A stretch of 64,000 nucleotides of DNA, taken from assembly GCA_021613335.1 (NCBI GenBank), contig JAJTWR010000290.1:500001-564000 (forward strand). The letters run 5' to 3'. The stretch is from Whitmania pigra. Its lineage: Eukaryota > Annelida > Clitellata > Hirudinida > Haemopidae. The notes under the pieces are model-generated. The model was not told the DNA's origin. It searched no databases and saw nothing but the letters and a program-made list of their open reading frames with translations. Made by a program: the position numbers and the translations under genes. Each line of letters starts with the position of its first letter. The stretch's first letter is position 1. Below are positions 10,880-23,755 of the stretch, piece by piece.

Positions 10880-13800
10880 ATGTTAAATAGATCTTTATGT
10901 GTCTCGATTATTTATTTGATTTTGAGCGTTGTACTAGGTGAGTAGTTTTGTGCTCGAGTTTATGATAATTCGTGTGAACATGGGCTTCGTCGCATATACA
11001 TCCTTATCTCTGGATATTTTGTTTCAGTCCGATCGGCTTTGAAAGAGAAGATATATTTTTCCTTGAGTGAGGATGAATATCACATGTGTTTTAAGCGGTT
11101 GAATGAAACACATCAAATTGGTTGCAGCTGTGAGTAGCTTTGTTGACGAGACTAGTTTTATAAATATATATTTTCCATTGAAATAATATTTTTAATACGA
11201 ATAGCAAAGAGGCATGGAAACGTCGGAATTCTCAGACTTCTTGACTCAGATGAAGACTTGGGATGGCTGAGATCAGCAGACAACAAAGACAATTATATTG
11301 TACTTATGCAAATGGATTATTTCAATGAGTTAGATTAATTCTCTTTGATAACTGTTTTTGGAAAACACTGATTTTTTAACAGAGGTTACTATTACCTTGC
11401 AACCGAAATTTTTCCTACAGATCTATCATGACAGAACTCATACAGTTGAAGAAGATAACTGGGGTCCTGGTTGACAAGGCAAATTCTTCAAGGCCTAACC
11501 ATTATTCTCCTGATTTGAAAATCCCAAATCAGAAATTTGGTTTGGCTAAGAGATATTTTGTGTTACTTGAAAAGCTCTTTCCATGATTAAAAGTTGTGTC
11601 ATTAAGTTTAAATGTTTACATATTAATAACATAGTCTATAAATTTAATTAGATCAGGAATTTCAATTAATTTATGCAGTAAATTCCAGTGTATGTCTGTA
11701 CTTAATACCTAACAGCCTTAGTGGCATTAACAAATCTTAAATTTGAATTATATAATTTGAACAGGCATTTACAACTCCACAAGTTTTGAATGGAATAAGT
11801 TTGGAAATGGTCTATTATTTCTCGACATTCCGTTTCCTGTGGCACTCCTGACAAATGCAACTACCATTTACTTCTTAAGAGAGGTTCGCAGCCTGTTCTT
11901 TTGTTTTGCTGTACAAAATTGCCGACGGAGTGATTTGTCTATATGTTCTTTAATGACTGAGTTTTGCAGCGTGTTTATGTTGAATAATAAATACTCCATT
12001 AAACTTTGATGACAATGTTTAGTTGATTTAAGTGCAAATGGAGATGTTGTTTAAATTTTCTTCATTTCAAGTCAATATAATTCATAAATCATGAGATATT
12101 GTTAATTGTTCTGAAAATTATTTTGTTGAGCGCAATATTATTAATTGCAACCATTCTGCTTCGTGACGCGGACTTCCGCTTGGAATTTGCGCAGTGCTAC
12201 CACAAACACAACGTTGGCTCGAAGGCCACTTGTCCATGGTGTTCGGTTCGAATGAAATCCTTCATGTTTGCTGCTGTGGACTCTGTCGTCTGCCACAGGA
12301 GGTCTCACATTCACAACAACCTCAATCCAGGTTTTTAAATTTTGACAAAAGTATTTGATGATTTAGTGAGAACTAGTGACAGAAATTCTTTCAGTAGCAT
12401 AATCATGAGATTGGCTCATGTTGTTGTGAAATAACAAGAATTGCTTTCTCAATAAAAACTTGGTGTTTTGATCTTTTGCAAAAGGATGCAGCTTTATTAA
12501 TCTAAATCAAAATTTTCTTTTTCAGAAGTTTTATTTATTTGAGTTATCAGTAATGAACTTAATGCACTTAAACAATTTTGCAACAACTGCGGTTTGTTTC
12601 CATTTCAGAGGAATACTGCGATCCCATTGGTGGTTACAGCGTCCTGAGTTCGGTCGGTCAGTTTCATCCAGAGAAACCGGCCGACGGTTCTGTCATATTG
12701 GTGGTTGCCAGGGTAACGAACGTTTTAATATTTGCGTGTTGTCATTGTCTCCATTAAAATTGGTAGTAGTGCTTAAATTTAGATTATTAATTGCATATTT
12801 ATTTGGATTTTAGTACTTATAACAAAATAAATACAAGACCCACTAAAAGTTAAATCTCTTAGTTTTCTCATTTGTAAAAATGTTAAAATGGATCAGATGG
12901 ATGCTCTTTCCATGTTTGATGGAATCAGTCCAGGGTTCGATAGTGCCATGACGGGATTCGTGGCTCTTCATGCAGTTGCACAGATCATCGGGAAAATGAA
13001 ACTCGAGCTGGAATTGGATGCAAATCCAGTCATGTTTGCACTTTTTCAAGGGGTAAAACTTCTCACTGCTATCATGATTTCGATGTTTTTCTTGTACTAT
13101 TTTAGTATTGGTTTTGCTAAGGTTAGTTTTATGGTAAATAGTATTACAGTTTCTAATTTTTGTCTGAATATATCAGTTAAGTTGGCTTGTGCTCAGTGTC
13201 CGTGCACGTATCGATGTTGTTTCATAATGTAAGCCGCTAAAAGAATCGTCATTCACCCGTTCGTCATTTTCTCCGCCCCTTCTAATTACGACGACCTTCG
13301 GAACTCTTCCCAGGAATCTCTCGGCTACATGGGGTCGTCGAGGTTCATTCTCGACATGCACTCCGGAAGCATCTCTCAACTGAACATCAGCAGCATCGGG
13401 ACAGTCATCGAGCTCGGACAGCTCGGAGTTCACAAGCACGGTTCGGAGAGTGACAAGGCTTGGGTTCACGTGGACGAGGATATCAATAAAGAAATCAGAG
13501 AGGAAGTCAGTCGCATGGATTTTAGTGGATTTTAGTTTAATAATACTTTTGCTGCTAACTCCACGCTAACTTATCACGTGATAGCTTGAAAAGGTGGTCT
13601 CACTTCTCGTCAGTCAGACTAGGAACGTCCAAATGATGAAAGCCGGTCATAAAATTCCTCCCTCGTCTCTTCAGTCATTCCTGAAAAACAATCCCAATAT
13701 AGCTGGAGTTTACATTTCTAATCATGGGAATGCTTTCACTAACAGGTGATTGTATTGTTGATGATGATGACAATGGCTAAGATATTGAGCATCTGACATT

Positions 13801-15338
13801 TGCAAAATAAAAAGTATTTGTTGCATTTAGTGGATCAAGTTTGCCTCATCAGTTAGATTTGATTTCATTCTGTTGTTTTCGTAGGTTTTACAATAGCTTC
13901 TTGGATGACAAGGACAATGTGGATATTTTCAACAGCACTGAAGAGCACCTTGGATCTGTTAGTGTTTTATTTATTTATTTTTTTTTTTTTTGTCTGTTTA
14001 CATGTTTTATTCAAGCGCCTTCTGGACTGAAATTCCTTTTTTCTGCAGGAAACCAGTCCAACAGTGACATACATTGGAGAAATTGCAAAGATTGTTGCTT
14101 GTGCAATTTACAAATTGGCCAACAGTTCATCCAGCTCGACTTGTGATGATGTTCCCTCTGCGAACCTCAGCTATGTCAGTGTGCTGATTTTATTCATCCC
14201 TCAGGGTTGTTGATGTGTAGTTAGCAGTCACTGAAAGATTCCTGAAATTTTGCAGATAGAGGATTTGTTTAATTGCTTCGGCAAGAATGCAGACTGCGAA
14301 CTCTTCAACAGTAGTGTCTTTGAAGATGGCGAACTGAGTCAGAGTTAGTTATTTGCACAAATTTATGATTAAATTAATGGAGACTCATATTTTGTCCTTT
14401 GTATTGGATGCTGTTCAACCAATTAAAAAGAATTTTTATCTTTTGACGTCTTTTCATTGTCTGCATGATGATTATGTTTACTTTTTACTTTTAGCACAGT
14501 CAGCCTTCTTGACAAGATACACTGGAGTTTATACTGAGCATAGGAAGTATTACCCTGTTTTTGCCCATCGAGCTCTGCTGGCTCAGAACTTGGGTGAAGT
14601 TGTGGATTTGTCCTTCTGCGAGAATCGAGGAACATTTTCCAATGTAAATTTATTCATTTAACTAGATTAACTATCTCTAAGCAGCAACACACCGATTTTG
14701 TATTTAACCAATTTTTTGGTTCTCTTCAAATTTTGTTGTCAATTAGTATGCATTGACACATGTTAATGTTTTTAGGGCACCAGGTACATCAAATTTAAAG
14801 GACCCCTGGATAATGATGGAAAGAGGACTCCTTTATGCTACAAAGCTTACACCATCCTTCCTGTTGCTCTTCCCCCCATTTTTACAGAAGATGGTCAGTA
14901 ATAATATTTCCAAGTGCAATGTTATGGTGATGATAATCTGACCAATCATGAGGATGCATTAAGGGTTATTTTTAAACTTTCCATTATTAGAATTATGGAC
15001 AGGTTCAGGCTACCCATCTTGGACTGAAAGCAGATGGGGTTCCTTTGGCATTGACATTTTCCTCCTTCCTTGTTACGTGCAAGAGGCTAGTGATCGATTC
15101 TCGTTATTGTCTATGTTAAGGAGCCCATGCTTATTTACTCCTTCGCCGGCACGATCATTCCTCATTCCGATCGGCACCTTGTCGAGCACCTAATCTGCGA
15201 CATTCTCATACGTCTAAAACTTTTACATTCCCGTTTCTTCAGGTAAAGACGGTTCTTCTCGGTGCAGCTGTGATTTTGTTATCCCTGCCGACTGTTATCT
15301 TCATCAACAACAGACTCTTGAAGGGCACAGAAATGTGA
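10880..15338 (+). CDS. NCSTN: Nicastrin, gamma-secretase subunit
   Basis: Nicastrin is the large glycoprotein of the gamma-secretase complex in the secretory pathway and plasma membrane. The ATG at 10880 opens a signal peptide (MLNRSLCVSIIYLILSVVL). The ectodomain shows YHMCFKRLNETHQIGCS, then CYHKHN, then EYCDPIGGYSVLSSVGQF. The peptidase-like fold includes VVARMDALSMFDG, GYMGSSRFILDM, and IPPSSLQSFLKNNPNIAGV. LFNCFGKNADCELF and KYYPVFAHRALLAQNLGEV follow. The last exon (from about 15242) encodes the C-terminal transmembrane helix and ends KGTEM. About sixteen exons join in phase. The exon before the last probably ends after TGTTAC near 15077 at a weak GTGCAA donor. The conserved DYIGS motif reads GYMGS here. 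It is tail to tail with the CASK-like gene. Confidence 0.9.
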
Positions 15339-16341
15339 TTAACTCTCTAGTAACCATTTGTGCATGGGAATATTTTCGTCCGTTTCCCTTACTGTGACTG
15401 CACGTGGGCCAAAAGAAAAAACCTGTGTCGTGTCATCGCCAATTTATGCTTATGGGTTTCTTTCTACAATGAAGTAATATTTTGTGTTCAATATTTTTAA
15501 TTTCATTTTGCTTAATTATCTGTTATTTATAAATACATTCTTTCACGTGTGGGTGATGTGAAAGTCTTTTTAGTTTGTTTGCATCTCTTCGCAAAATTTG
15601 ACAACCTTAAAAAAACTTTTGCTGCAGCTTTCATGGGGTTTGTTATACTTGTCATTGCTAAAATTTATATGTGCTGTATGCGTGATCTCATGAAAGGTTA
15701 TATGCTTAGAACTGCTTATTGTCTGCACTGGTGATTGTGTTTGTTAACAGGCTAATGTTAGGATTGAAAAATTTGTCTTGGGGAAGAATTCTCTTTTGTG
15801 ACACTTTCTGAAGTAATTTACAGAAAGTTAGACAAAACATCAATTATTGAGACACATCCTGTCTTTAGTAGCACATTCAATTGTCGAAAGGTACACGAAG
15901 AATTTCATACAAACTTCCGACACAATAATTCGATGTATGTGACATTTAAAGCGGCATTGGAAGCACACGGACAAATTTAAGGAATCACGCCCTTCTGCTT
16001 GACACAGGAGAGCAACAACCACAGGTATTAACTTTACGAAACATAAGAGGTCATTATTAGAACATTTGTCTTCTGGGTACAAGTTCATTTACAAGACTAA
16101 ATCAAATAGTCTGGAGAAAACATCACGACAACTACCAAACTAAAACCTTTTGCAAAACATTTACTATTTGTCCAACATCTAAAAATAACCTTCCATTAAG
16201 GAAATTGCACTCATCTGTATCATTGGTTAAAAGGGTTGCCTACAAGTTATAAATAGGTCTAATAACAGTTCGAAAAAAAGAATATTCTGATGAATGAGTG
16301 ACTAAGTCCTTTACGGAGTCATGTTATATATGTGATGCTTG

Positions 16342-16372
<31 letters not shown>

Positions 16373-16982
16373 TAATGATATTAATAACAATGGTAATAAC
16401 TAACAATGGTAACAACAGTGCAGTTTTCTCTGAACACCTTCACCTAGGAGAAGGTTACAGCAGAGTACAAAACATACAGAACAGTACTGCTAACCAAAAC
16501 ATGCAAGTACCAATAAACAATAAGTCGTGCTAGGAATGATTGAGCCTCTGTGCATGCCAACTAAGAAAACTGGTCAGATATTCAGTAGGCAGACCATCCT
16601 GAAACTGGAGTGTGCATGTTATCACCTAAGATAACAAGAGAAGCCCATTCAAACAATTACCAAAGAAAGCCATCGTTATACTCAGACAAAAAGACAGAAA
16701 ATTTAAAATGTAAACAAACTATAAACACTTTTTTAAATGACTAAATACAAAATTGATCAAGCCCTTAATGACTGACAGTCTTTAGAGACAAGATGCAGCA
16801 CCAATATGGCAAAGCATTCTTACAAACATCTCTTGAGTTTTTGAACCTCAATGTGCCAAAAAACTGAAACTATAAATCCTTGAAGAGAAAATATTGGAAG
16901 CCTACAACTGAATCTATTAGGTTTATTAATTAAGAAATGAATGTGGCTAGAACAACAGCTAAAACAGCAATGCCTTTTAAGA
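15339..16982. other. Tail-to-tail spacer between nicastrin and the CASK-like gene
   Basis: It holds the two facing 3' UTRs and an (AAT)n run near 16347-16369. Several short open stretches occur but none has good splice sites or a recognisable product. Confidence 0.5.
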
Positions 16983-19900
16983 TCAAAACACCCAATTTAT
17001 TGGAATCCATTGAGGCTGTGTGGTGGCTTCATCAAGGGCAGAGAGAATGAGCTGAATGGTCTCATCAATATCATTGTTGACAATCTTCAGATCAAAAAAG
17101 CATCCGTATTGGTTCTCAAGGTCCTCACTCTCAGTTAGCATAGTATCCAGATTGTCTTCCTAAACGATAGCATAAACTGAAAATGACCTGTCTCAAAAAA
17201 ATAAGCTAAGTAAAAGAGACTTACTTCAAAAGTGGGAGAAAGATTGGGGGGTGAAACGAAGACAACGTAAGGAGAAAATTCTGCATTCCTCAAAGTCTTC
17301 AATGCCTTAAATTGTGTGCCAAACAAATTAATGAAAATCTACCGGTTCTGGATGAGAAGGGTTTTCTTTTAATATACTTAAGCTCATTTTAACTTTTATA
17401 ATAAATTCATTGGTTTATCAATTCCATTGTTCCGAATGTCACATCCACTGTTAAGCTTTACTGGTTAGAAAACATACAAAATCATACACACAAAATATGA
17501 CCAAAGAAAGAAATATAATAAAAAAAAGAGATAAAAATCCGGGAAGAAGTAACAAAGGAACTAGTGAATTTTCATCTTGAGTAAGATGAAAGTAAAGTTT
17601 TTCTTAGGAAATAAAATGCTTTTGAAATAAAATTTGAATGGGAATATGAAATTTAGGTGAAATAGCTGAAATAAGGAGTGAAAATGAAGGAATAACAGAG
17701 GGGACAACAACTACTGGAATATTGCTTGCATACTAACATCTTTCTTGGTTCCCAGAAGCTTTTCATTAGAAGGAAAGTTTAATGATCCAGGATTTAATTC
17801 ATATTAGTATGGAAAATTCAAGTTATTGTAGCTTGGACATGCTAAGACTAAACACATGCCAACACTGCAGCATGAACGTGCTTACATTAACATATGTACC
17901 TTCAAGCAACATAAATATCGTTAAAGAAAATAAACAACCTGAGGCTCAACATCCAAGATGGCAATGAGTCCCAAATTGTGAATGTGATGGATGGTATCTA
18001 GCTTAGTACCGTACATGGCATCCTCGTGCGTGCCATACTCGAGATACTTGTGGGCAGCGATGTCGGCCATCATCTGCTCGTGCGTCACGAAGAAGTAGGT
18101 TTTACCGTGTTCTTCATCCTTTCTTGCAGGTCGAGTGGTATCTTACATGATAAGAGAATAAGAAAACAATGCCTATAGGTTCTATGAATTATCAAATAGG
18201 CAACTCATTATAAAATCCATAAAAATGCTATAAGGGGTCATCCATAAAAGATGTCTGCAAGTGGGGGTCCTTCAAAAGCAGACAGGAGATGTTAAAATTT
18301 GGCAAAAATGTTGCTTATGTCTTTTATGGACACTCCCTAATACAAATGTTATAATACAAATGTTATTCATGTAAAAGATTCCAAAAAAAAAACAAATCAC
18401 TTTGATAAATCACACAATTATCTGGAGTAAAACTTTCCAAGGAATAATTATAATTTTATGTTAATTCTAAATCCTTACAAAGAAATAAAATTTATTTTAA
18501 TAAAATAAGTAAAATTTAAATATAAAGCCTTACGAGGTACAGGATAGGCAAATCTTTTTGGAAACATGCTTATTAAGGTATTCTTTATATGTCTTCGGCC
18601 AACTCCGTGCGCACCTAAATTTTAATTGAGAACAAACGTAGCCTGCCCATTTATAAATAATATAACAACATAATGCATTTTACAGTCAAGATTATGATCA
18701 TCATCATCATTATTTAGTATTAGAATTTGAAATACGAATCCATCCAGACCTAGGAGAACAAGAGTTTTCCTGTGAAACCTCGGGAGCCTCACCACCTCCT
18801 CATAGGTCAGCAGCTCCTGGCTGTCCGCCGTACCGGAGGCACTCTTGTTCGTGCACTTGTGCAACTTCTTCTTTAACCCGAACCACGAGCAGTTAACTGA
18901 AAAGTAAAAGACTCGGTAACTCATCTATTTTTTCATGCACGTTCACAGGAATACCAGTTTTGCATCTCTTGCTCCTTTCTATGGCAGCACAGGTCATCCT
19001 CCATTCTTGTAGTTCGGGGGAAGGAATTAATCCGGCCGGTTGCCAGCTCGAAGCAGACGGAGACGGAGAGGAGAAAGAAGACGGAGGATAGGTCGAGTGC
19101 GGATATTCGATTTGTTTCTGTCCTTTGAAACTAGAATAACCGCCGCCGACGTACGAAACTCTGGTGCACTCGTTTCCGTTGTATCTGCACGGTTTCGCGG
19201 TCCCGCAATTGTCTTCGGAGCACGTAAAAGTGACGCCCCGAATACCAAAACTGCTGGCGCTATCGCTAACACCGTAATAGTTCCCAGAATCGTTCCTTCG
19301 ATAATCTCCTCGACTTGAAGGATACCAATGCCTTGCCTGCCACCAGTTGTGATCATCTTTACTGATTACCTGGAGTATGTCACCAACACAGAAACTTATT
19401 CCAGCTTGTGCACAAGGAATCAAGTCATCCACATTTGGATCATAGTTGAAAAGAGCTCTGACAAATATCTGTAGCAAAACTCATTTAAATTCCTTAAAAA
19501 ATCGAGCACACCAATTGAAAATCACATACCTCACACTGATTAGGGGTGCACCTGTAACTGGGAATAATCTTCAATGAGATACTGCCACAAAGATCTCTCT
19601 GATTTAAAAATGAGCTTCATTATTTATCTCACTGTGAAATCCACCTAAGCATAATTAAGTGCATTAATTAAATTGTTTACAAGCATTTTTTGAAGGACTT
19701 CTACAGTTAAGCCCTGAACGTCCAAGTCATTTACTTCCATAATCCTATCGCCAATATGAAGAATGCCTGCAAGCATATTTACCAATGGGTGAGATCCAAA
19801 ATGTATGCAACAAGAAATGCAAATAGATATATCTACCTTGCTGGTGGATTAATCCTCCATGCATTATCCTGGCAACAATGCAATGGCCATTCTCATTAAC

Positions 19901-20062
19901 TCTCAATGTGATCCCCTGCATATCAAAAAACACAAACTGACACATTTTCTGATCACTTCATACAAACCCTAAATGGACTTAAGCTTTATCAAGAATGACT
20001 ACCAGGGCTTCATCATAATTTTTTTGAAAATGGACAACTTTAATCCTAGAAAACTCGTCCAT
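16983..20062 (-). CDS. CASK/MPP1-type MAGUK: PDZ-SH3-guanylate kinase
   Basis: A membrane-associated scaffold. From the N-terminus: [13 protein letters not shown] and [20 protein letters not shown] (PDZ), [15 protein letters not shown], then [18 protein letters not shown] and [11 protein letters not shown] (SH3), [21 protein letters not shown] and [15 protein letters not shown] (hook), then a guanylate-kinase domain with [35 protein letters not shown] and a final [10 protein letters not shown]. Wording is closer to CASK than to other MAGUKs. The CaM-kinase-like and L27 domains of CASK are not seen upstream. The ATG at 20060-20062 follows a good acceptor (TTTTAG) directly, so an upstream exon exists and may be noncoding or coding. 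MPP1 is the main alternative. A 279-bp in-frame segment in the SH3 exon may be an optional intron. Confidence 0.8.
19047..19325 (-). other. Possible optional in-frame intron inside the SH3 domain
   Basis: The SH3 exon (18956-19468) is open throughout but carries about 90 residues of Ser/Tyr/Gly-rich sequence between NWWQAR and [12 protein letters not shown], where CASK has about ten. On the minus strand the segment begins with a GTATCC donor and ends with a long pyrimidine tract and CGAG. It is 279 bp, exactly 93 codons, with no stop, and removing it leaves a loop of normal length. This is the signature of an optional coding intron (exitron). Whether it is removed in transcripts is inference. 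Confidence 0.5.
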
Positions 20063-21186
20063 ACTAAAAGAGACAAGAAAGGAACAAGGTAATATACTGA
20101 TACTTTATTTTCTGCTCTGTAAAAAGATAGTCGTTTTAAAGAATGTCAATATCACAAAGACCATATAATCCGACACATACCATTGTGAAAATGAGGTTCT
20201 TGCACCAAACCGAGCAAATATAACCCAGGTTTTTGCAAACAATCAAGTAACGTTTAACGTAATCATAATCTGAACCGCTCTGCCAAATTTCCCATGCGCA
20301 CAAGATGTTGATGGCAGTCGTCCACAACTCGTGAACATATATAGGTGAATGTATGCAGCACGCAAATATTATGACACATATTAAGCTACTTAGACATGCT
20401 TAAGACTTAAATTATTATATATATATATATATATATATGTTGTAACTTATTGTAAAGCTTATTTTGAATAAATATAAATATCAAGGACAATTCGGAGGGA
20501 CTGGTAGCGTTATAAAGAGACTTTGCGGAATGATCAGAATCAATATTAGGTTACTTAAGGCTTATGTCACCTGCTAAATAATTAGATAAATCGATTTTAA
20601 AATATGATAAGTTGTAAGAGTCCATCTATGAATAAGATTATAACTGTATAATTAGGTAACTAGGGTTTTGATTTATTAGTAAGAGATATCAAAAAGTTGT
20701 CAAAAACTGTTTGTTTAAATAAAATGACACTCAAAGGCCATTTGAAGGGAACAATGTTCTCGCTACTTTGGTCATACATTTAGATGCTAAATAACTTATA
20801 ATATGCAATTAAATGTGAAAGTAAAAAGTTATGGTGAAATAAATTAATATTATTCATCAGTAAACGCGATTTATATAAACAACAAAGTTAATATTACTTA
20901 ATTTCTATCGGCATATTAGAGTGATAATAACAATTAAACTACTGCTTAAATATGGGTACTAATTAAATGTTATACAATAAAGAAATAAAATCATAAATTT
21001 ATATTTAACAATATAATTTCATAAAATTTTAGTTAAGTGCTATACAATTCCAAATTTTTTAGATTCTAGAATTATTCATTTTCTTTCATCATAAACGGTG
21101 TGTCGGTTTGGGATATTTTCGTCCGCATTATTTGTCTTAGCTCTCGATTACGTTTGCAAGTATATCAAATTTTGGAAAGTTTAACA
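20063..21186. promoter_or_regulatory. Divergent upstream region of the CASK-like gene and MBF1
   Basis: About 1.1 kb between two head-to-head genes, with an (AT)n run near 20413-20438. It must contain the MBF1 promoter and at least the upstream exon of the CASK-like gene. I found no CaM-kinase or L27 coding exon in it. Confidence 0.4.
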
Positions 21187-21943
21187 ATGGCTGAATGTGC
21201 TTGGGACGAAGTTACTATTCTTAGGAAGAAAACACCCAAGGCGTCGCAGTTAAAGTCGACCCAGGTTATTGAAATTTTCAACTTTTTGTAATAGATTATT
21301 AACTTACTGTAAGCAGTTTGTAAATGACTGGATTTCCAAAAAATATTATTTAACGTGGCATTGTCGTTTGATAGGCTATAAACGCTGCTCAAAGGAGGGG
21401 ACTAGAAATTGAAACGGCAAAAAAGTGTAAGTAGCATCTGTCGTAGTATTATCGAATGAGGAAATGTAATTTAATTACTTTTAATTAATAGTTAATGCCG
21501 GTCATAACAAGCAGCACCAAATCGATAAGAACACTGCAAAGCTAGACAGAGAAACTGAGGAATTGCACCACAACACAGTTCCTGTTGATGTTGCCCGACT
21601 AATTCAACAATCGAGGCAGGCTAAAGGTCTTACACAAAAGGACTTGGCAACAGTAAATGTTTTAACATTATTGACTGATGCAGTGACCATAGAATTACTT
21701 TTCCTATTATTTATAGAAAATTAACGAGAAACCACAGGTCGTGAATGATTACGAAAATGGAAGAGCAATCCCAAGCCAAGCCATTCTAGCAAAGATGGAA
21801 AAAATTCTTGGTGTGCAACTATTATAACTTGCTTATTTAAAGACATATCAAATTTAACACATTGCTTATTTGTTGCAGAGGTGAAGCTTAGGGGTAAGGA
21901 GAAGGGACAGCCCGTTCCTGCCAAGAAGCCTGCTACCAAGTGA
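21187..21943 (+). CDS. EDF1: Multiprotein bridging factor 1 (EDF1)
   Basis: A transcriptional coactivator and ribosome-collision factor conserved across eukaryotes. Exons give [20 protein letters not shown], then [17 protein letters not shown], then [60 protein letters not shown] and a basic tail ending AKKPATK. The N-terminal MBF1 region is followed by the Cro/C1-type helix-turn-helix, and the total of roughly 147 residues is normal for the family. The ATG at 21187 is the family start. The gene is divergent from the CASK-like gene and converges on DPH5. Confidence 0.95.
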
Positions 21944-22069
21944 ACAAACAAGGACATGTTTGATTTCTCCATAACCCGAGTTGTATAACACTTATAAAAA
22001 AAAAGGCAAAACCAACTTTATTTTGATCGTTTCTGTTTTAAATTAAAAGATGACACTTCACATATCATG

Positions 22070-22198
22070 TTTTATTTATGATCTCCTTTTGGAGGATGTA
22101 GGTCCCCTGCCCTGATAAAAGAGTGGAGGGTGGGTTAGGGTTAACCCACCTCAGCTTTTGCCACTTCTTCCAAAGTTCAGAATTGTCTAGTCTTCTAC
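22070..22198 (-). pseudogene. Decayed copy of the last DPH5 exon
   Basis: This segment matches the terminal DPH5 exon (about 22440-22563) along its length, including the shared stretch GTAGGTCCCCTGCC and the block corresponding to LEE...AE...HSF...AGDLHP. In the matching frame it has stop codons and an insertion that forms a small inverted repeat (GGTGGGTTA/TAACCCACC). It lies about 375 bp downstream of the real exon in DPH5 orientation, so it looks like a local tandem duplication that has decayed. Confidence 0.75.
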
Positions 22199-22434
22199 AT
22201 TTTAGTTAGAAAATTACTGCTCTTCGAAGACTGGCCACTAAGAGATGCTTTTCTTTTAACAAATTGCTATCACTTAATCAGTCTCACAATTGTTCCTTCA
22301 CCAAATAAGATTTGGATAGGCAGATATGAATAATGCGACTAACTGAACAATTTTCTATCTTACTGATCTAAACCAGCATAACAAATACGGCCCAAGATGC
22401 TCAAATGACTGAAGAGTTTTATTTAAAAAATTTT

Positions 22435-23755
22435 TTATTGTCGTATTTTATTTAAGAACTCCACTTCTAGTGGGTGTAGGTCCCCTGCCACAATAAAAGA
22501 ATGGAGGGGTCGTCCCAACTCAGCATTTACCATTTCTTCCAAGGAACCGAACTTTATAGTCTGGTCCTCGGCACCTACTCTGGCGATGCCCACACAGTTG
22601 GTCTCTTTTGTTATCACTAAAATTATTAATATAATAAGTCAAAAAGTGGAGATAAGCTATAAATTTGTTGGGTTACCATTGCAGTTCTTCCTCAGAGATA
22701 CTTCAAGTATTTGCTTTGCAGCCTGTGCTACAGTCATGAACCTTGGCGGTTCATATATGGGGCGACATCTAAAGAAAATACAAAAATATATTCTTCAATT
22801 CACAAACAAAAATCTACACTCACTCACTTAATTAGGTTCTCCATTGTTTGTTCCTTTACCTTTATATCTGCAAAATCAACTCGTGATTAAAGTTCATTTT
22901 TATGCAAGTTGTATGTTGAATTAATATACGATGTGCAGATATAGAGTTGAAGTATACTCTGTTTTAGACAACAGTATCATAATTATTCACAATCAACCTA
23001 GAAGGCAGAGAGTGTGAAGTCCTCTTGTTTTATTCGAGATGATTTTATCATAAAAACTATCTGGTTTCCAATTCTCCTCCCAAAAAACGATGGATACCGT
23101 TTCACCAAACCTGTATAGCTGGAAAAATAGTTAATGTTTGAAAGTTCAGATTTTAATAAAAAGTGTTGTCACACACCTGTAGACCACAGCACCCCACTGC
23201 ATTCAAGATTGATGCATTGTGGACAACCTTTGTTTCAATGCCCCTTTCTTTAGCTCTTAGCAAGAGGTCAGTATGGGTTGTTGCTCTGCAATAATACTTT
23301 GGAGATGAATCATTCAGCATCGAATTAACAGAATGTTATGTTATACAGTTTTACTGTACCCAAACGGATCGCCCACGACTAAGAATGCAACGTTGCCTTC
23401 AGTTGCATCATCCAAAATTGTATCTAAAACCAGATGATGTTATCAAAAAGTAATTAAAGGTTACAGTTGAACTAATTCTGTGCTCACCTGAATGTTGTTC
23501 TACAAGTTCTCGATCGGCAATTGTGACTTTTTTTCCATAAACTTCTTCCTAAATTATCAAATAAAATTCGAATTTTTAACCATTCGCCAATTGGCTGGAC
23601 ATCCATAAACACAACGCTACCAATTTTTCAACTCCCACTGTCAAAATTGCTGTATAACTCTCTAAATAAATTTTATTAGCGGCCTTGATCAAATTTAAAC
23701 CCTTTAAGGTAATATCTTCGGCATCACCTAGTCCCAGACCAATAATGAACAGCAT
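22435..23755 (-). CDS. DPH5: Diphthine methyl ester synthase
   Basis: The S-adenosylmethionine-dependent methyltransferase of diphthamide synthesis on elongation factor 2. Exons on the minus strand give [97 protein letters not shown] and HTLCLLD. Then follow [20 protein letters not shown] sequence and [20 protein letters not shown], ending [16 protein letters not shown]. The LGLGD and VGDPFGATTH motifs line the methyl-donor site. The start at 23753-23755 matches the usual N-terminus and length is close to the family norm of about 280. It is head to head with the RPRD2-like gene, 267 bp apart. Confidence 0.93.

Noticed and set aside
19027..19356. Overlapping open frames on both strands across the SH3 exon
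   Set aside because: They are shadows of the SH3 exon, caused by the stop-poor, GC-rich optional segment.
22120..22150. Telomere-like TTAGGG units
   Set aside because: Only one to two units occur, inside a short inverted repeat in the decayed exon; not a telomeric array.
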